Below, piece by piece: positions 53,409 through 61,857 of a DNA stretch of 64,000 bases (positions are counted from its first letter, which is position 1; every line of letters begins with the position of its first letter). The notes below the pieces were generated by a model that searched no databases, was not told the origin of the DNA, and saw only the letters and a program-made list of their open reading frames with translations. Position numbers and translations under genes: made by a program. Source of the stretch: Variovorax sp. V213 (GTDB lineage: Bacteria > Pseudomonadota > Gammaproteobacteria > Burkholderiales > Burkholderiaceae_C); the NCBI RefSeq assembly GCF_041154455.1, contig NZ_AP028664.1, positions 3,225,001 through 3,289,000 of the forward strand, in the 5' to 3' direction.

Positions 53409-55669
53409 ACACTCCTGCTGTCACCACTTCCAACGCCGCGCGCGCCGGCCAGCCTGCCGCGGCCTCGACTGCAGCGACGTACGACGACGACATCAACCTG
53501 TCGGAATGGATCGACATCCTGATCGACCGCAAGTGGCTGGTTGCGGCCGTCACTGCGCTAGCGCTAGTGCTCGGTGTGGCCTATGCGCTGGTGTCCACCC
53601 CTATCTACCAGTCCAACTTGCTGGTTCAGGTCGAGGACGCTGCACCCGATGCGAAGGGCTTCCTTGGCGAGGCGTCCAGCCTCTTCGATGTAAAGACCCC
53701 TGCCAGCGGTGAGATCCAAGTCATCCGCTCGCGCATGGTGCTTGGGGCGGCAGTAGAAAAAACACACTTCTATATCGATGCTAGCCCACGCTACCTGCCG
53801 GTGCTCGGCACTTGGCTGGCTCGGCGGGCCGACGGGCTTTCAAATCCTGGCTTTTTTGGCATTGGTGGATATGTGAATGGCAACGAAAGCATCGGCGTTG
53901 CCCGCTTCGACGTGCCGCCGGAGCTTGAAGATGACGAGCCCTTCATGATCACCGCGCAAGGCGAAGGCAAATACACGCTGACGCACGAAGCACTGAAACG
54001 GCCACTGATCGGCACTGTCGGCCAGCCACTGCACCAGGCGCTTGAAGACGGTGCCATCGACCTGCTCATCGACAAACTCGAAGGCAAGCCCGGCGCGCAA
54101 TTTGTCGTGTCGCGCGCCTCGCAGCTGCGCACTATCGAGGACCTGCAAAAGCGCCTGCAGCTCGGCGAACAGGGCAAGCAATCGAACGTGATCAGCGTGG
54201 TATTGGAAGACAGCGACCGCGACCGACTCTCCCGTATCCTCAATGCCATTGGCGAGCAGTACGTGCAGCAAAACGTCGAGCGCAAGGCGGCCGAAGCGCA
54301 GAAGACGCTGGTCTTCCTGGACGAGCAGTTGCCTGAGTTCAAGCGCCAGCTCGAAGCCTCTGAAGACGCCTACACGCACTTTCGCAACAAGAACGGCACC
54401 GTGGCCTTCGACGAAGAAGCCAAGGGCGTGCTGGCCCAGACCATCGAGCTGCAGACCAAGCTGCTCGAAGCCCAGCAGAAGCGCCGCGAACTGGTCGCGC
54501 ACTTTGCCGACGCCAACCTGCGTGTGAAGACCATCGATGGGCAGATTGCCGCCATCGAAAAAGAGATTGGCGGCCTCAACGCACGCGTAAGCCGCATGCC
54601 CACGCTGCAGCAAGATGCGCTGCGCCTCGAGCGCGACGTGCGGGTGAACAGCGGCCTTTACCAGTCGCTGCAAAACAATGCACTGCAACTGCGCCTAGTG
54701 AAAGAAGGCAAGACCGGCAATGTGCGCCTGCTCGACAAGGCTGTGAAGCCGAAGAAGCCGGTCAAGCCGCAGAAGCTGCTGATCGTGGCGCTGGCGCTGG
54801 TGCTGGGCCTCTTGGCCGGCGCGGCACTGGCCCTCATGCGCAGTTGGTTCTTCAGGGGCATTCAGGATCCACAGGAGATCGAGGCGCACACCGGCCTGTC
54901 GGTCTATTCAGTAGTGCCCTTCACGCCTGAACAGATGGCCCTCGACCAAAGCATTGCCGCAGGTGCCAAGGGCATTCAGCTGCTGGCGGTGACCCACCCG
55001 GACAGCCCATCCATCGAGGCATTGCGTAGCCTGCGCATTGCGCTGCAATTTGCCACACTGGAAGCCGGCAACAACCGCGTGCTCATTACCGGTGCAACGC
55101 CGGGCATTGGCAAGAGCTTTGTTTCGGGCAACTTTGCCGCCATCATGGCCCATGCCGGCAAGCGGGTGCTGCTGATCGACGCCGACATGCGCAAAGGCCA
55201 CTTGAACAAGCAGTTTGGCCTGCCTCGCGAGAACGGCCTCTCGGAACTGTTGGCCGGCGAGCTTTCGGCACAGCAGGCGATCCGCCCGCAGGTGCTGCCC
55301 AACCTCGACGTGCTGACCACCGGGAAGCTGCCGACCAATCCGGCTGACATGCTGATGTCGGAAAGCTTCGTGCGCCTGCTCGACGTGCTGTCCGCGCAAT
55401 ATGAATTGGTCGTCATCGACACGCCGCCAGTGCTGGTGGCCGCCGACACGGCCGCGGTGGCGCCGTACATGGGCGCGGTGCTGCTGGTGGCACGCGCGGA
55501 TCAAACCCAGCTTGGCGAACTCAACGAAAGCGCCAAGCGCCTTTCACACGGTGGCAAGGCAGTCAGTGGCGTGATCTTCAACGGCATTGACCTGACGCGG
55601 CGCCACTATGGCAGCCAAGGGTACCGCTACGGCGGCTACAGGTACACGAAGTACAAGTACAACGAGTAA
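53405..55669 (+). CDS. wzc: Polysaccharide co-polymerase/tyrosine autokinase (Wzc/Etk)
   Basis: This 754-residue inner-membrane protein has a Wzz domain and TM1 (WLVAAVTALALVLGVAYALV, about 45-64), a long periplasmic coiled coil (about 250-440), TM2 (LLIVALALVLGLLAGAALAL, about 458-477) and a cytoplasmic BY-kinase. The kinase has Walker A GATPGIGKSFVSGNFA (about 562), Walker A' VLLIDADMRKG (about 588) and Walker B LVVIDTPPVLVAADTA (about 668). The C-terminus is a tyrosine cluster (YGSQGYRYGGYRYTKYKYNE), the autophosphorylation site. It is the last gene of the gfc-like operon and converges on the dehydratase gene. Confidence 0.95.
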   Translation: MNTPAVTTSNAARAGQPAAASTAATYDDDINLSEWIDILIDRKWLVAAVTALALVLGVAYALVSTPIYQSNLLVQVEDAAPDAKGFLGEASSLFDVKTPASGEIQVIRSRMVLGAAVEKTHFYIDASPRYLPVLGTWLARRADGLSNPGFFGIGGYVNGNESIGVARFDVPPELEDDEPFMITAQGEGKYTLTHEALKRPLIGTVGQPLHQALEDGAIDLLIDKLEGKPGAQFVVSRASQLRTIEDLQKRLQLGEQGKQSNVISVVLEDSDRDRLSRILNAIGEQYVQQNVERKAAEAQKTLVFLDEQLPEFKRQLEASEDAYTHFRNKNGTVAFDEEAKGVLAQTIELQTKLLEAQQKRRELVAHFADANLRVKTIDGQIAAIEKEIGGLNARVSRMPTLQQDALRLERDVRVNSGLYQSLQNNALQLRLVKEGKTGNVRLLDKAVKPKKPVKPQKLLIVALALVLGLLAGAALALMRSWFFRGIQDPQEIEAHTGLSVYSVVPFTPEQMALDQSIAAGAKGIQLLAVTHPDSPSIEALRSLRIALQFATLEAGNNRVLITGATPGIGKSFVSGNFAAIMAHAGKRVLLIDADMRKGHLNKQFGLPRENGLSELLAGELSAQQAIRPQVLPNLDVLTTGKLPTNPADMLMSESFVRLLDVLSAQYELVVIDTPPVLVAADTAAVAPYMGAVLLVARADQTQLGELNESAKRLSHGGKAVSGVIFNGIDLTRRHYGSQGYRYGGYRYTKYKYNE

Positions 55670-55699
55670 AGCCGCGGGTCAGAAGTCGGGTTGTATGGT

Positions 55700-55716
55700 G
55701 CCGGGGCATCCCCGGC
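55700..55716. terminator. Hairpin between the convergent kinase and dehydratase genes
   Basis: GCCGGGG-CAT-CCCCGGC is a perfect 7-base-pair stem with a 3-base loop, placed in the 66-base gap between the two convergent stops. It could serve both strands. T runs are lacking on either side, so it is a likely but not classical terminator. Confidence 0.5.
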
Positions 55717-55735
55717 GCTCCAACAAAAGACCGGA

Positions 55736-57730
55736 TTAGACTGGAGCGAGCACCGAAGGCGAGGCTGCAGCAACTGGGGCCGCGGCACCGGGCGTGCTTG
55801 CAACCGGTGCCAGCAGCGCCCCACTCTGGCGCTCACGCTCCAGGTGCACCCAGTCGACCACTTCCGCATGCGGCCGGTAGCCGCCCAGAAGCTGCTGCAG
55901 CTTGCGCTTGATCGCGGGCACGTCGTTGAGCGCAAGCAGTGTGCGAAGCTCATCGATCTGTGTCGCCAGCTCTGCCCACGGCGGGCAGGCTTCATGCGCC
56001 TTCATCACGCGCGGATGCGCGGTGGGCATGGCGTTGTCGCCAATCAGCAGTTCTTCATACAGCTTTTCGCCGGGACGCAGGCCGGTGATCAACAACTCGA
56101 TGTCACCTTCCGGGTTGCGCGCGTCGCACACTGTGCGCCCCGACAGTTCCACCAACCGGCGCGCCAGGTCGATGATGCGCACCGGCGCGCCCATTTCAAG
56201 CACAAACACATCACCGCCCTCGGCCATGGCACCGGCCTGGATCACCAACTGGGCCGCCTCGGGAATGGTCATGAAATAGCGCGTGATGTCTTCGTGCGTG
56301 AGCGTGATGGGCCCGCCCGCTTCGATTTGCTGGCGAAACAGCGGCACCACCGAGCCACTGGAGCCCAGCACATTGCCGAAGCGCACCATCGAAAAGCAGG
56401 TGCGCGGCTTCTGCTGGGCCAGGCCCTGCAGCGTCATCTCGGCCAGGCGCTTGCTTGCGCCCATGATGTTGGTCGGCCGCACCGCCTTGTCGGTGCTGAC
56501 CAGCACAAACTGGCTGACGCCGTTGTCCCGCGCCGCCAATGCCGTTGTGAGCGTGCCCAGCGTGTTGTTGATGAGGCCTTCTACGGGGTTGTGCTCCACC
56601 AGCGGCACATGCTTGTAGGCCGCGGCGTGGTAGACCGTATTGGGCCGCCACACGCTCATGATCTGGCGCATGCGCACGGCATCGCTCACCGATGCCAGCA
56701 GCGGCACCACGCTGAGCGCCGGTGCTTGTTGCTCAAGCTCGCGGTGAATGGCGTAGAGCGCATATTCGCTCCATTCCACCAGCAGCAGCGCCGAGGGCCT
56801 CAACTGCGCAATCTGGCGGCACAGTTCGCTGCCAATGGAACCACCTGCGCCGGTGATCAGCACCACCTTGCCACGCACGTGGCGATGCAGCAGATGTTCG
56901 ACCGGCGCCACCGGGTCGCGGCCCAGCAGGTCTTCGATGTCGACTTCCATCAAATCCTTGACCTGCACCCTGCCCTGCGCCAGATCGGCCATGCCAGGGA
57001 GCGTGCGCACGTGCAGGTGCAGCGACAAGAGTTCGTTCAAAATTTGCGCCCTGCGGCCTTGCGAGACCGACGGCAGCGCCAGCAGCACGTCGGTGATGCC
57101 CTCGGCGGCAGCGTGGGCCTTGAGCCAGGACGGCGGATCGATGGGCAGCCCATTGAGCGTGCTGCCCTGCAATTGCACCGAATCGTCGACAAATCTCCGC
57201 ACCACCATCTCCGGGCTGTGCGCGAGCGCCGCGGCCAACTGGCGGCCGGCCTTGCCAGCACCGTAGATCACCACCTGCGGCAGCGCCTTGCCACGCAGCA
57301 CCTGCGAGTAAAGGCCGCCCAACCAATAGCGCGCCAAGAGGCGCGAAGCGCCCACCGTGAACAGCAGCAGCGCAGGCACCAAGAGGCCCACCGTGCGCGG
57401 AACGCCTTCGACGCCGAACGCGGTAAATATGAGGACATAACCCACGCTGAACAGGGAGCAGGCGCGCGCGACAGCCATCAGCGCCGCGCTGCCGGCATAG
57501 CGAAAGATTGCACGGTACAGGCCCGAGACCACGAACAGCGGCAGCGCCAGCATGACCGCGCCGGCTACCGCCAGCCAATGCGCACCCGTCAGCTCAATCC
57601 ACCGCTCGTAGCGCAGGCTGAGGGCCAGCCACACGCACAGTACACACAGGCCGGTGTCCACCAACAAGGCCAACACCCGTTTTACGGGTCGCGGCAGTGC
57701 CAACACGGGCTGAGCCATACGATCGATCAT
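55736..57730 (-). CDS. Membrane nucleotide-sugar 4,6-dehydratase (WbpM/PglF/CapD type)
   Basis: The product has 664 residues. Four N-terminal transmembrane helices (about 15-130) precede a Rossmann domain (IYGAGKAGRQLAAALAHSPE, about 160) and the SDR dehydratase (from about 285: VVLITGAGGSIGSELCRQIA). The catalytic triad has the change typical of this family: VSTDKAVRPTNIMGASKRLA, with Met in place of Tyr (M-x3-K). Such enzymes convert UDP-GlcNAc to the 4-keto-6-deoxy sugar that leads to QuiNAc or bacillosamine. It is the last gene of the minus-strand operon. The PglD-like and DegT genes of the same operon supply the next two steps. AGGGGGT precedes the ATG. Confidence 0.92.
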   Translation of the reverse strand: MIDRMAQPVLALPRPVKRVLALLVDTGLCVLCVWLALSLRYERWIELTGAHWLAVAGAVMLALPLFVVSGLYRAIFRYAGSAALMAVARACSLFSVGYVLIFTAFGVEGVPRTVGLLVPALLLFTVGASRLLARYWLGGLYSQVLRGKALPQVVIYGAGKAGRQLAAALAHSPEMVVRRFVDDSVQLQGSTLNGLPIDPPSWLKAHAAAEGITDVLLALPSVSQGRRAQILNELLSLHLHVRTLPGMADLAQGRVQVKDLMEVDIEDLLGRDPVAPVEHLLHRHVRGKVVLITGAGGSIGSELCRQIAQLRPSALLLVEWSEYALYAIHRELEQQAPALSVVPLLASVSDAVRMRQIMSVWRPNTVYHAAAYKHVPLVEHNPVEGLINNTLGTLTTALAARDNGVSQFVLVSTDKAVRPTNIMGASKRLAEMTLQGLAQQKPRTCFSMVRFGNVLGSSGSVVPLFRQQIEAGGPITLTHEDITRYFMTIPEAAQLVIQAGAMAEGGDVFVLEMGAPVRIIDLARRLVELSGRTVCDARNPEGDIELLITGLRPGEKLYEELLIGDNAMPTAHPRVMKAHEACPPWAELATQIDELRTLLALNDVPAIKRKLQQLLGGYRPHAEVVDWVHLERERQSGALLAPVASTPGAAAPVAAASPSVLAPV

Positions 57731-57779
57731 GCAGACCCCCTGGAAAAATGGTCGTCAAACCGGCAATGCTGTGAATCCA

Positions 57780-58169
57780 TCATTGCGCCCCCGGCTCCGC
57801 GGGGCGCCGGCGCTCCAGCAAAAACGCCAAGCCGGCGCCCAATAGCAGCCCCACCCAATCGGCCAGCAGATCGATAGCCTCGGCAACGCGATCGGGCGTG
57901 AACGATTGAAGCAGTTCGATGAGCCCGCCATAGGCCAGCAATGCGGTCAGGACGATGGCCGTGCGCCCCGGCCAAGCCCATTGACCCAGCAGCCCCAACA
58001 CGGCAAAACCCAAGGCATGGTTGGCTTTGTCCCAGCCGGTGGTAGGCAAGGCTAGTGAGGACGGCGCCAGGCTCAACACCAGCAGCACGAGCATGGCCAG
58101 CGCCAGTAGCCACCGCCAGATCGCGGCTCCAGGCTTAGGCAACCAACTGCGCGCAGTGTGCAAGCTCAT
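57780..58169 (-). CDS. VanZ-like membrane protein
   Basis: This 129-residue protein has four predicted transmembrane helices (about 18-36, 48-65, 70-88 and 100-118). It keeps the VanZ-type pattern: WDKANHALGFAVLGLLGQWA followed by GGLIELLQSFTPDRVAEAID and LLADWVGLLLGAGLAFLLER. VanZ-like proteins occur in many polysaccharide clusters, and their biochemical role is unsettled. The ATG overlaps the stop of the aminotransferase gene (ATGA), so it belongs to the same message. The dehydratase gene begins 49 bases after its stop. Confidence 0.82.
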   Translation of the reverse strand: MSLHTARSWLPKPGAAIWRWLLALAMLVLLVLSLAPSSLALPTTGWDKANHALGFAVLGLLGQWAWPGRTAIVLTALLAYGGLIELLQSFTPDRVAEAIDLLADWVGLLLGAGLAFLLERRRPAEPGAQ

Positions 58170-59344
58170 GCGGCGCTCGCTTCTTTCAATACCCGCTTGA
58201 TGGCCACACAGCTGGACTCGATCTCAGCGGCCGTCAGCGTGGGATGCACCAGGAACATGATGCTGGTTTCGCCCAGGGCACGTGCTACCGGCAGACGCTC
58301 GGCCGGCCGCCAGCCGGTGCCGTCGAAAGCCTTTTCAAGGTACACCTCCGAGCATGAGCCTTGATAGCAAGGCACGCCCTGGGCCTGGATGGCATTCACG
58401 ATGTGATCACGGTTCCAACCGGGTGCCAGCCGCTCGGGCTGCACATAGACATAGCATTTGTAGTGCGCATGCACGCTGTCTTCAGGCAGCTCTGGCACGC
58501 GCACTGTTGCGTAGGGCCGGCAGGCCGCCCACAGCGCTTCTGCATGGCGCGTGCGCTGCACCGTCCACTCGGTCATGCGGCGCAATTGAATACGGCCGAT
58601 GACGGCCTGCATCTCGAGCATGCGCCAGTTGGTGCCAAAGCTTTCATGCAACCAGCGGAAGCCCAGCGGGTGCTCGCGGTTGAACACCGCGTCGTGGCTC
58701 TTGCCGTGGTCCTTGTATTCCCACATGGCGCGCCACAGCGATTCGTCGTTGGTGGTGACCATGCCGCCCTCGCCGCCCGTGGTCATGATCTTGTCCTGGC
58801 AAAAAGACCAGGCACCCACATGCCCGATGGAACCGACCGGCCGGCCCTTGTCGTACGCGCCATGCGCCTGAGCGCAGTCTTCAATGACCTTGAGGCCATG
58901 CTGTTCGGCCAGCGCCATGATCGGATCCATGTCGCAGGGCCAACCGGCCAGGTGCACGCAGATGACCGCGCGCGTGCGCGGCGTGAGCACCCGCGTAATG
59001 GTTGCCGCCGAGAGGTTGCCGCTTTCGGCATCGACATCCGCAAACACCGGCGTGGCCCCCGCATTGACCACGCACGACACGCTTGCCATGAAGGTGCGCG
59101 GCGTCACCACCACTTCGTCGCCCGGGCCAATGCCCAGCGCCTTCAGCGCCACATCGAGCGCCAGCGTGCCATTGGCCAGCGCCACCGCATGCGTGGTGCC
59201 CGACCACGAGGCGAACTCTTTTTCGAACTCCCGGCACTCTTGCCCGGTCCAGTAGTTGACCTTGTTGGAGAGCAGCACGCGCTGCACGGCTTCGGCCTCT
59301 TCGGCGGTGAAGCTGGGCCAGGGAGAGAACGAGGTATTCAGCAC
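58166..59344 (-). CDS. DegT/DnrJ/EryC1/StrS-family sugar aminotransferase
   Basis: This 392-residue PLP enzyme transfers an amino group to a nucleotide keto-sugar, here most likely the 4-keto-6-deoxy product of the WbpM/PglF-type enzyme (PglE-like step). Motifs: ALANGTLALDVALKALGIGP (about 58), VVVTPRTFMASVSCVVNAGA, EDCAQAHGAYDKGRPVGSIG (PLP Asp) and SFCQDKIMTTGGEGGMVTTN, where the Lys forms the Schiff base (about 188). The GTG at 59344 follows AAAGG by 6 bases and is preferred to TTG at 59350. It overlaps the acetyltransferase gene end by a few bases of non-coding spacing only and overlaps vanZ by 4. Confidence 0.9.
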   Translation of the reverse strand: MLNTSFSPWPSFTAEEAEAVQRVLLSNKVNYWTGQECREFEKEFASWSGTTHAVALANGTLALDVALKALGIGPGDEVVVTPRTFMASVSCVVNAGATPVFADVDAESGNLSAATITRVLTPRTRAVICVHLAGWPCDMDPIMALAEQHGLKVIEDCAQAHGAYDKGRPVGSIGHVGAWSFCQDKIMTTGGEGGMVTTNDESLWRAMWEYKDHGKSHDAVFNREHPLGFRWLHESFGTNWRMLEMQAVIGRIQLRRMTEWTVQRTRHAEALWAACRPYATVRVPELPEDSVHAHYKCYVYVQPERLAPGWNRDHIVNAIQAQGVPCYQGSCSEVYLEKAFDGTGWRPAERLPVARALGETSIMFLVHPTLTAAEIESSCVAIKRVLKEASAA

Positions 59345-59346
59345 AA

Positions 59347-60009
59347 TCAACCTTTGGGAGAAAAGAGACGAGCCGGATTGCCTACCACCGTGGCGCCGGC
59401 CGGCACGTCGCGCGTAACCACGGCGCCCATGCCGACCACGGCACCGCGCCCAATGACAAGAGGCTTTCCGGGCTGGCCCTGCTTGATGACGGCGCCCGAG
59501 CCGATATAGGCGTGGTCTTCGATGACCACATTGCCGTTGCACTTGGCACTCGGCGCAAACGTGACGAAATCGCCGATCACGCAGTCGTGCTCGACATAGC
59601 TGTAAAGGTTGGCGTGAAAGTGCCGACCGATTCGAATGTTGGAAGTGATGGTGACGAACGGGCTGAGAGCCGCGCCTTCGCCCAGTACCACGTCGTCCAT
59701 GCGCACCACGTTGTCCGCGCTCACCGTCCAGGGGCGCACGCCATCTGCATGGCAACGCACGGCCAACTGCTCGCGCACCTTGCTGTTGGCAATGGCCAGC
59801 ACGGCGTAACGCTCGCTCGCCTCTTCTTGCAGAAATTCCACGTAGCGCAGCACCCGCTGGCCATTGACCACTGCTGCCGCGGGAGCGTCGTCTATGAAAA
59901 CAAGCCGCGCCTCGGCGATGCCCTGCCGCGCCAGTTGCGCGCGCGCCAGCGGCATTACGCCCCGGCCGCAGCCGCTGGCACCGTAGACGGCGAACAAGGG
60001 CTGTGTCAC
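59347..60009 (-). CDS. PglD/NeuD-like sugar O- or N-acetyltransferase
   Basis: The product has 220 residues. The N-terminal PglD_N domain has LFAVYGASGCGRGVMPLARA and LVFIDDAPAAAVVNGQRVL, which bind the nucleotide sugar. The C-terminal left-handed beta-helix (about 95-215) has hexapeptide repeats, e.g. VVLGEGAALSPFVTITSNIR, the catalytic His region YSYVEHDCVIGDFVTFAPSA and IGRGAVVGMGAVVTRDVPAG. With the dehydratase and aminotransferase it would finish UDP-diacetyl-bacillosamine or a related sugar. The GTG start at 60009 overlaps the glycosyltransferase stop and is preceded by GGAGGTGAG. Confidence 0.9.
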   Translation of the reverse strand: MTQPLFAVYGASGCGRGVMPLARAQLARQGIAEARLVFIDDAPAAAVVNGQRVLRYVEFLQEEASERYAVLAIANSKVREQLAVRCHADGVRPWTVSADNVVRMDDVVLGEGAALSPFVTITSNIRIGRHFHANLYSYVEHDCVIGDFVTFAPSAKCNGNVVIEDHAYIGSGAVIKQGQPGKPLVIGRGAVVGMGAVVTRDVPAGATVVGNPARLFSPKG

Positions 60010-61853
60010 GACTCACCTCCAGGCGAGGCGGCAGCAGAGCCGGTGAAACGTGGCATGGTCGCCTCGCCTGCCGCAGAGATCCCATCGCGCATCAGCACCT
60101 TGCGCACCGTGAGCCACAGTATCTTGATGTCGAGCCACAGCGTGCGGTTGTCGACGTACCAGACGTCGAGCTTGAACTTTTCTTCCCAGCTCAGCGCGTT
60201 GCGGCCATTGACCTGCGCCCAACCGGTGATGCCGGGGCGCACGTCATGGCGTCGCGCTTGCTCCGCCGAGTACAGCGGCATGTATTCCGTCAACAAGGGG
60301 CGCGGTCCCACCAAGCTCATTTCGCCCTTGAGGACATTCCATAGCTCGGGCAGCTCATCGAGGCTGCTCGAACGCAGGAAGCGGCCGAATGGCGTGAGCC
60401 GCTCGACATCAGGCAACAACTGCCCGTTGGCGTCGCGCGCGTTTGTCATGGTGCGGAACTTGACCAGTTCGAAAGACCGCCCTCCTCGCCCCGGCCGTAC
60501 TTGACGGAAAAAGGCCGGCTTGCCGAGCTTGCGGCTTACTTGCCAGGTCAAGAATGCAAGAGGGATGGCAAGCAGCAGCAATGCCGCCGCGGCCAAGAAG
60601 ACATCAAACACGCGCTTCACGTCGAACGTCCTTGCGGCACCCAGCCGATTGAAGAGCGCGCCGAAACGCTCGACGCCGATTTGCAGCGACAGATGTTCGC
60701 GATAGTGGCGTTGGGCTTTCGCTCCCATTTCAGCCAGGGCCTCCGGGGCCATGGCCGCCAAAGCTTCGGCGGAGGCCGCCAACAACTGCGGATCTTCAGA
60801 CGCAGCGACTACCCCGCCAGCAGACTCGCGCACCAGACTGGCAGCATCGCCATCTACCGCCATCAACAAAGGCTTGCCGGCCGCCATGTAGGCCTGGGTC
60901 TTTGAGGGGATGGTGATTTCGAACAGCGGGTCTTTGCGCAGATGCACCAGCAAGGCATCGGCCGCGTTCAGCAGAGTTCCAACTTCGGCCATTGGCACCG
61001 GCGGCAAGAACACCACATTGCCCAGGTGCAGGTCCGCAGCCCGCTCGACAAGACGACTCACCTCCACGCCGCCGCCCAGCAACACAAAGCAAACACGCGA
61101 CCCGCGTTGCTGCAGCAGCACAGCCGCGTTCAAAACGGCATCGAGCGCCTGTGCCTTGCCCATGTTCCCGGCAAACAGGATGCGGAACTTCTCTTCCGTT
61201 GGAAACGCTGCTGGCAATTGACCGCTAGGCGCCTTCAACGAAGCCTCGTCGGCCCAGTTGTAGATCACATCTATCTTTGCTTCAGGCACACCGCGCTGCA
61301 CCAGCAGCTTCTTGAAGCCGGGCGAAAGCACCGCAATGTGATCTACACGCTTGTAGACCCATTGGCAGACCGATGCCACGATGCCCAGAGCCCGGTTGTT
61401 GTTGAGCATGCCGGTTGCGCGCAAGGTGTCCGGCCACATGTCCTGGATGTCATAGACGACAGGAATGCGGCGGAGAAGGCGAATCAACCCAGCCGCCACA
61501 CCCACCGTCAGCGGCGGGTGGTAGGCATACATCACCGCTGGGCGCTTGGCAAAAAACAAGCCATAGACGAACGCGGAGGCTGCGAAGCTCGCGTAGTTCA
61601 ACACACGCTTGATGGCGGACTGGCCGTGGTCGGGGTATAGCGGCAAGCGAGTGACCTGCACGCCATCTATCACTTCGCGCTGCAGCCACTTGATGCGGTA
61701 GCCGGGGTACACCTTTCCACCCGGGTAGTTTGGAAAGCCTGTCACCACCTCTACCTCGAAGCCCTGCCGCACGAGCTCGCGCGCGAACACAATGCCCTTG
61801 AAGGTTGGTTCGGGATCGAACCATTGCGTCAGCAGCAATACACGAGTGGCCAT
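60006..61853 (-). CDS. Fused GT4 glycosyltransferase (WbuB-like) and initiating sugar-phosphate transferase (PglC/WcaJ-like)
   Basis: The product has 615 residues in two parts. The first 400 are a GT4 glycosyltransferase: VLLLTQWFDPEPTFKGIVFA, VEVVTGFPNYPGGKVYPGYR, ILFAGNMGKAQALDAVLNAA and KTQAYMAAGKPLLMAVDGD; the pattern is that of WbuB, the L-FucNAc transferase of fnlABC clusters. From about 408 it is a polyprenyl-phosphate sugar-phosphate transferase with a membrane hairpin (VFDVFLAAAALLLLAIPLAF), ELVKFRTMTNARD and SSLDELPELWNVLKGEMSLV (Asp-Glu about 496), then GPRPLL. In E. coli and Campylobacter these are separate proteins. One chain could thus start the lipid-linked repeat and add the second sugar. 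Confidence 0.88.
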   Translation of the reverse strand: MATRVLLLTQWFDPEPTFKGIVFARELVRQGFEVEVVTGFPNYPGGKVYPGYRIKWLQREVIDGVQVTRLPLYPDHGQSAIKRVLNYASFAASAFVYGLFFAKRPAVMYAYHPPLTVGVAAGLIRLLRRIPVVYDIQDMWPDTLRATGMLNNNRALGIVASVCQWVYKRVDHIAVLSPGFKKLLVQRGVPEAKIDVIYNWADEASLKAPSGQLPAAFPTEEKFRILFAGNMGKAQALDAVLNAAVLLQQRGSRVCFVLLGGGVEVSRLVERAADLHLGNVVFLPPVPMAEVGTLLNAADALLVHLRKDPLFEITIPSKTQAYMAAGKPLLMAVDGDAASLVRESAGGVVAASEDPQLLAASAEALAAMAPEALAEMGAKAQRHYREHLSLQIGVERFGALFNRLGAARTFDVKRVFDVFLAAAALLLLAIPLAFLTWQVSRKLGKPAFFRQVRPGRGGRSFELVKFRTMTNARDANGQLLPDVERLTPFGRFLRSSSLDELPELWNVLKGEMSLVGPRPLLTEYMPLYSAEQARRHDVRPGITGWAQVNGRNALSWEEKFKLDVWYVDNRTLWLDIKILWLTVRKVLMRDGISAAGEATMPRFTGSAAASPGGES

Positions 61854-61857
61854 GGGA

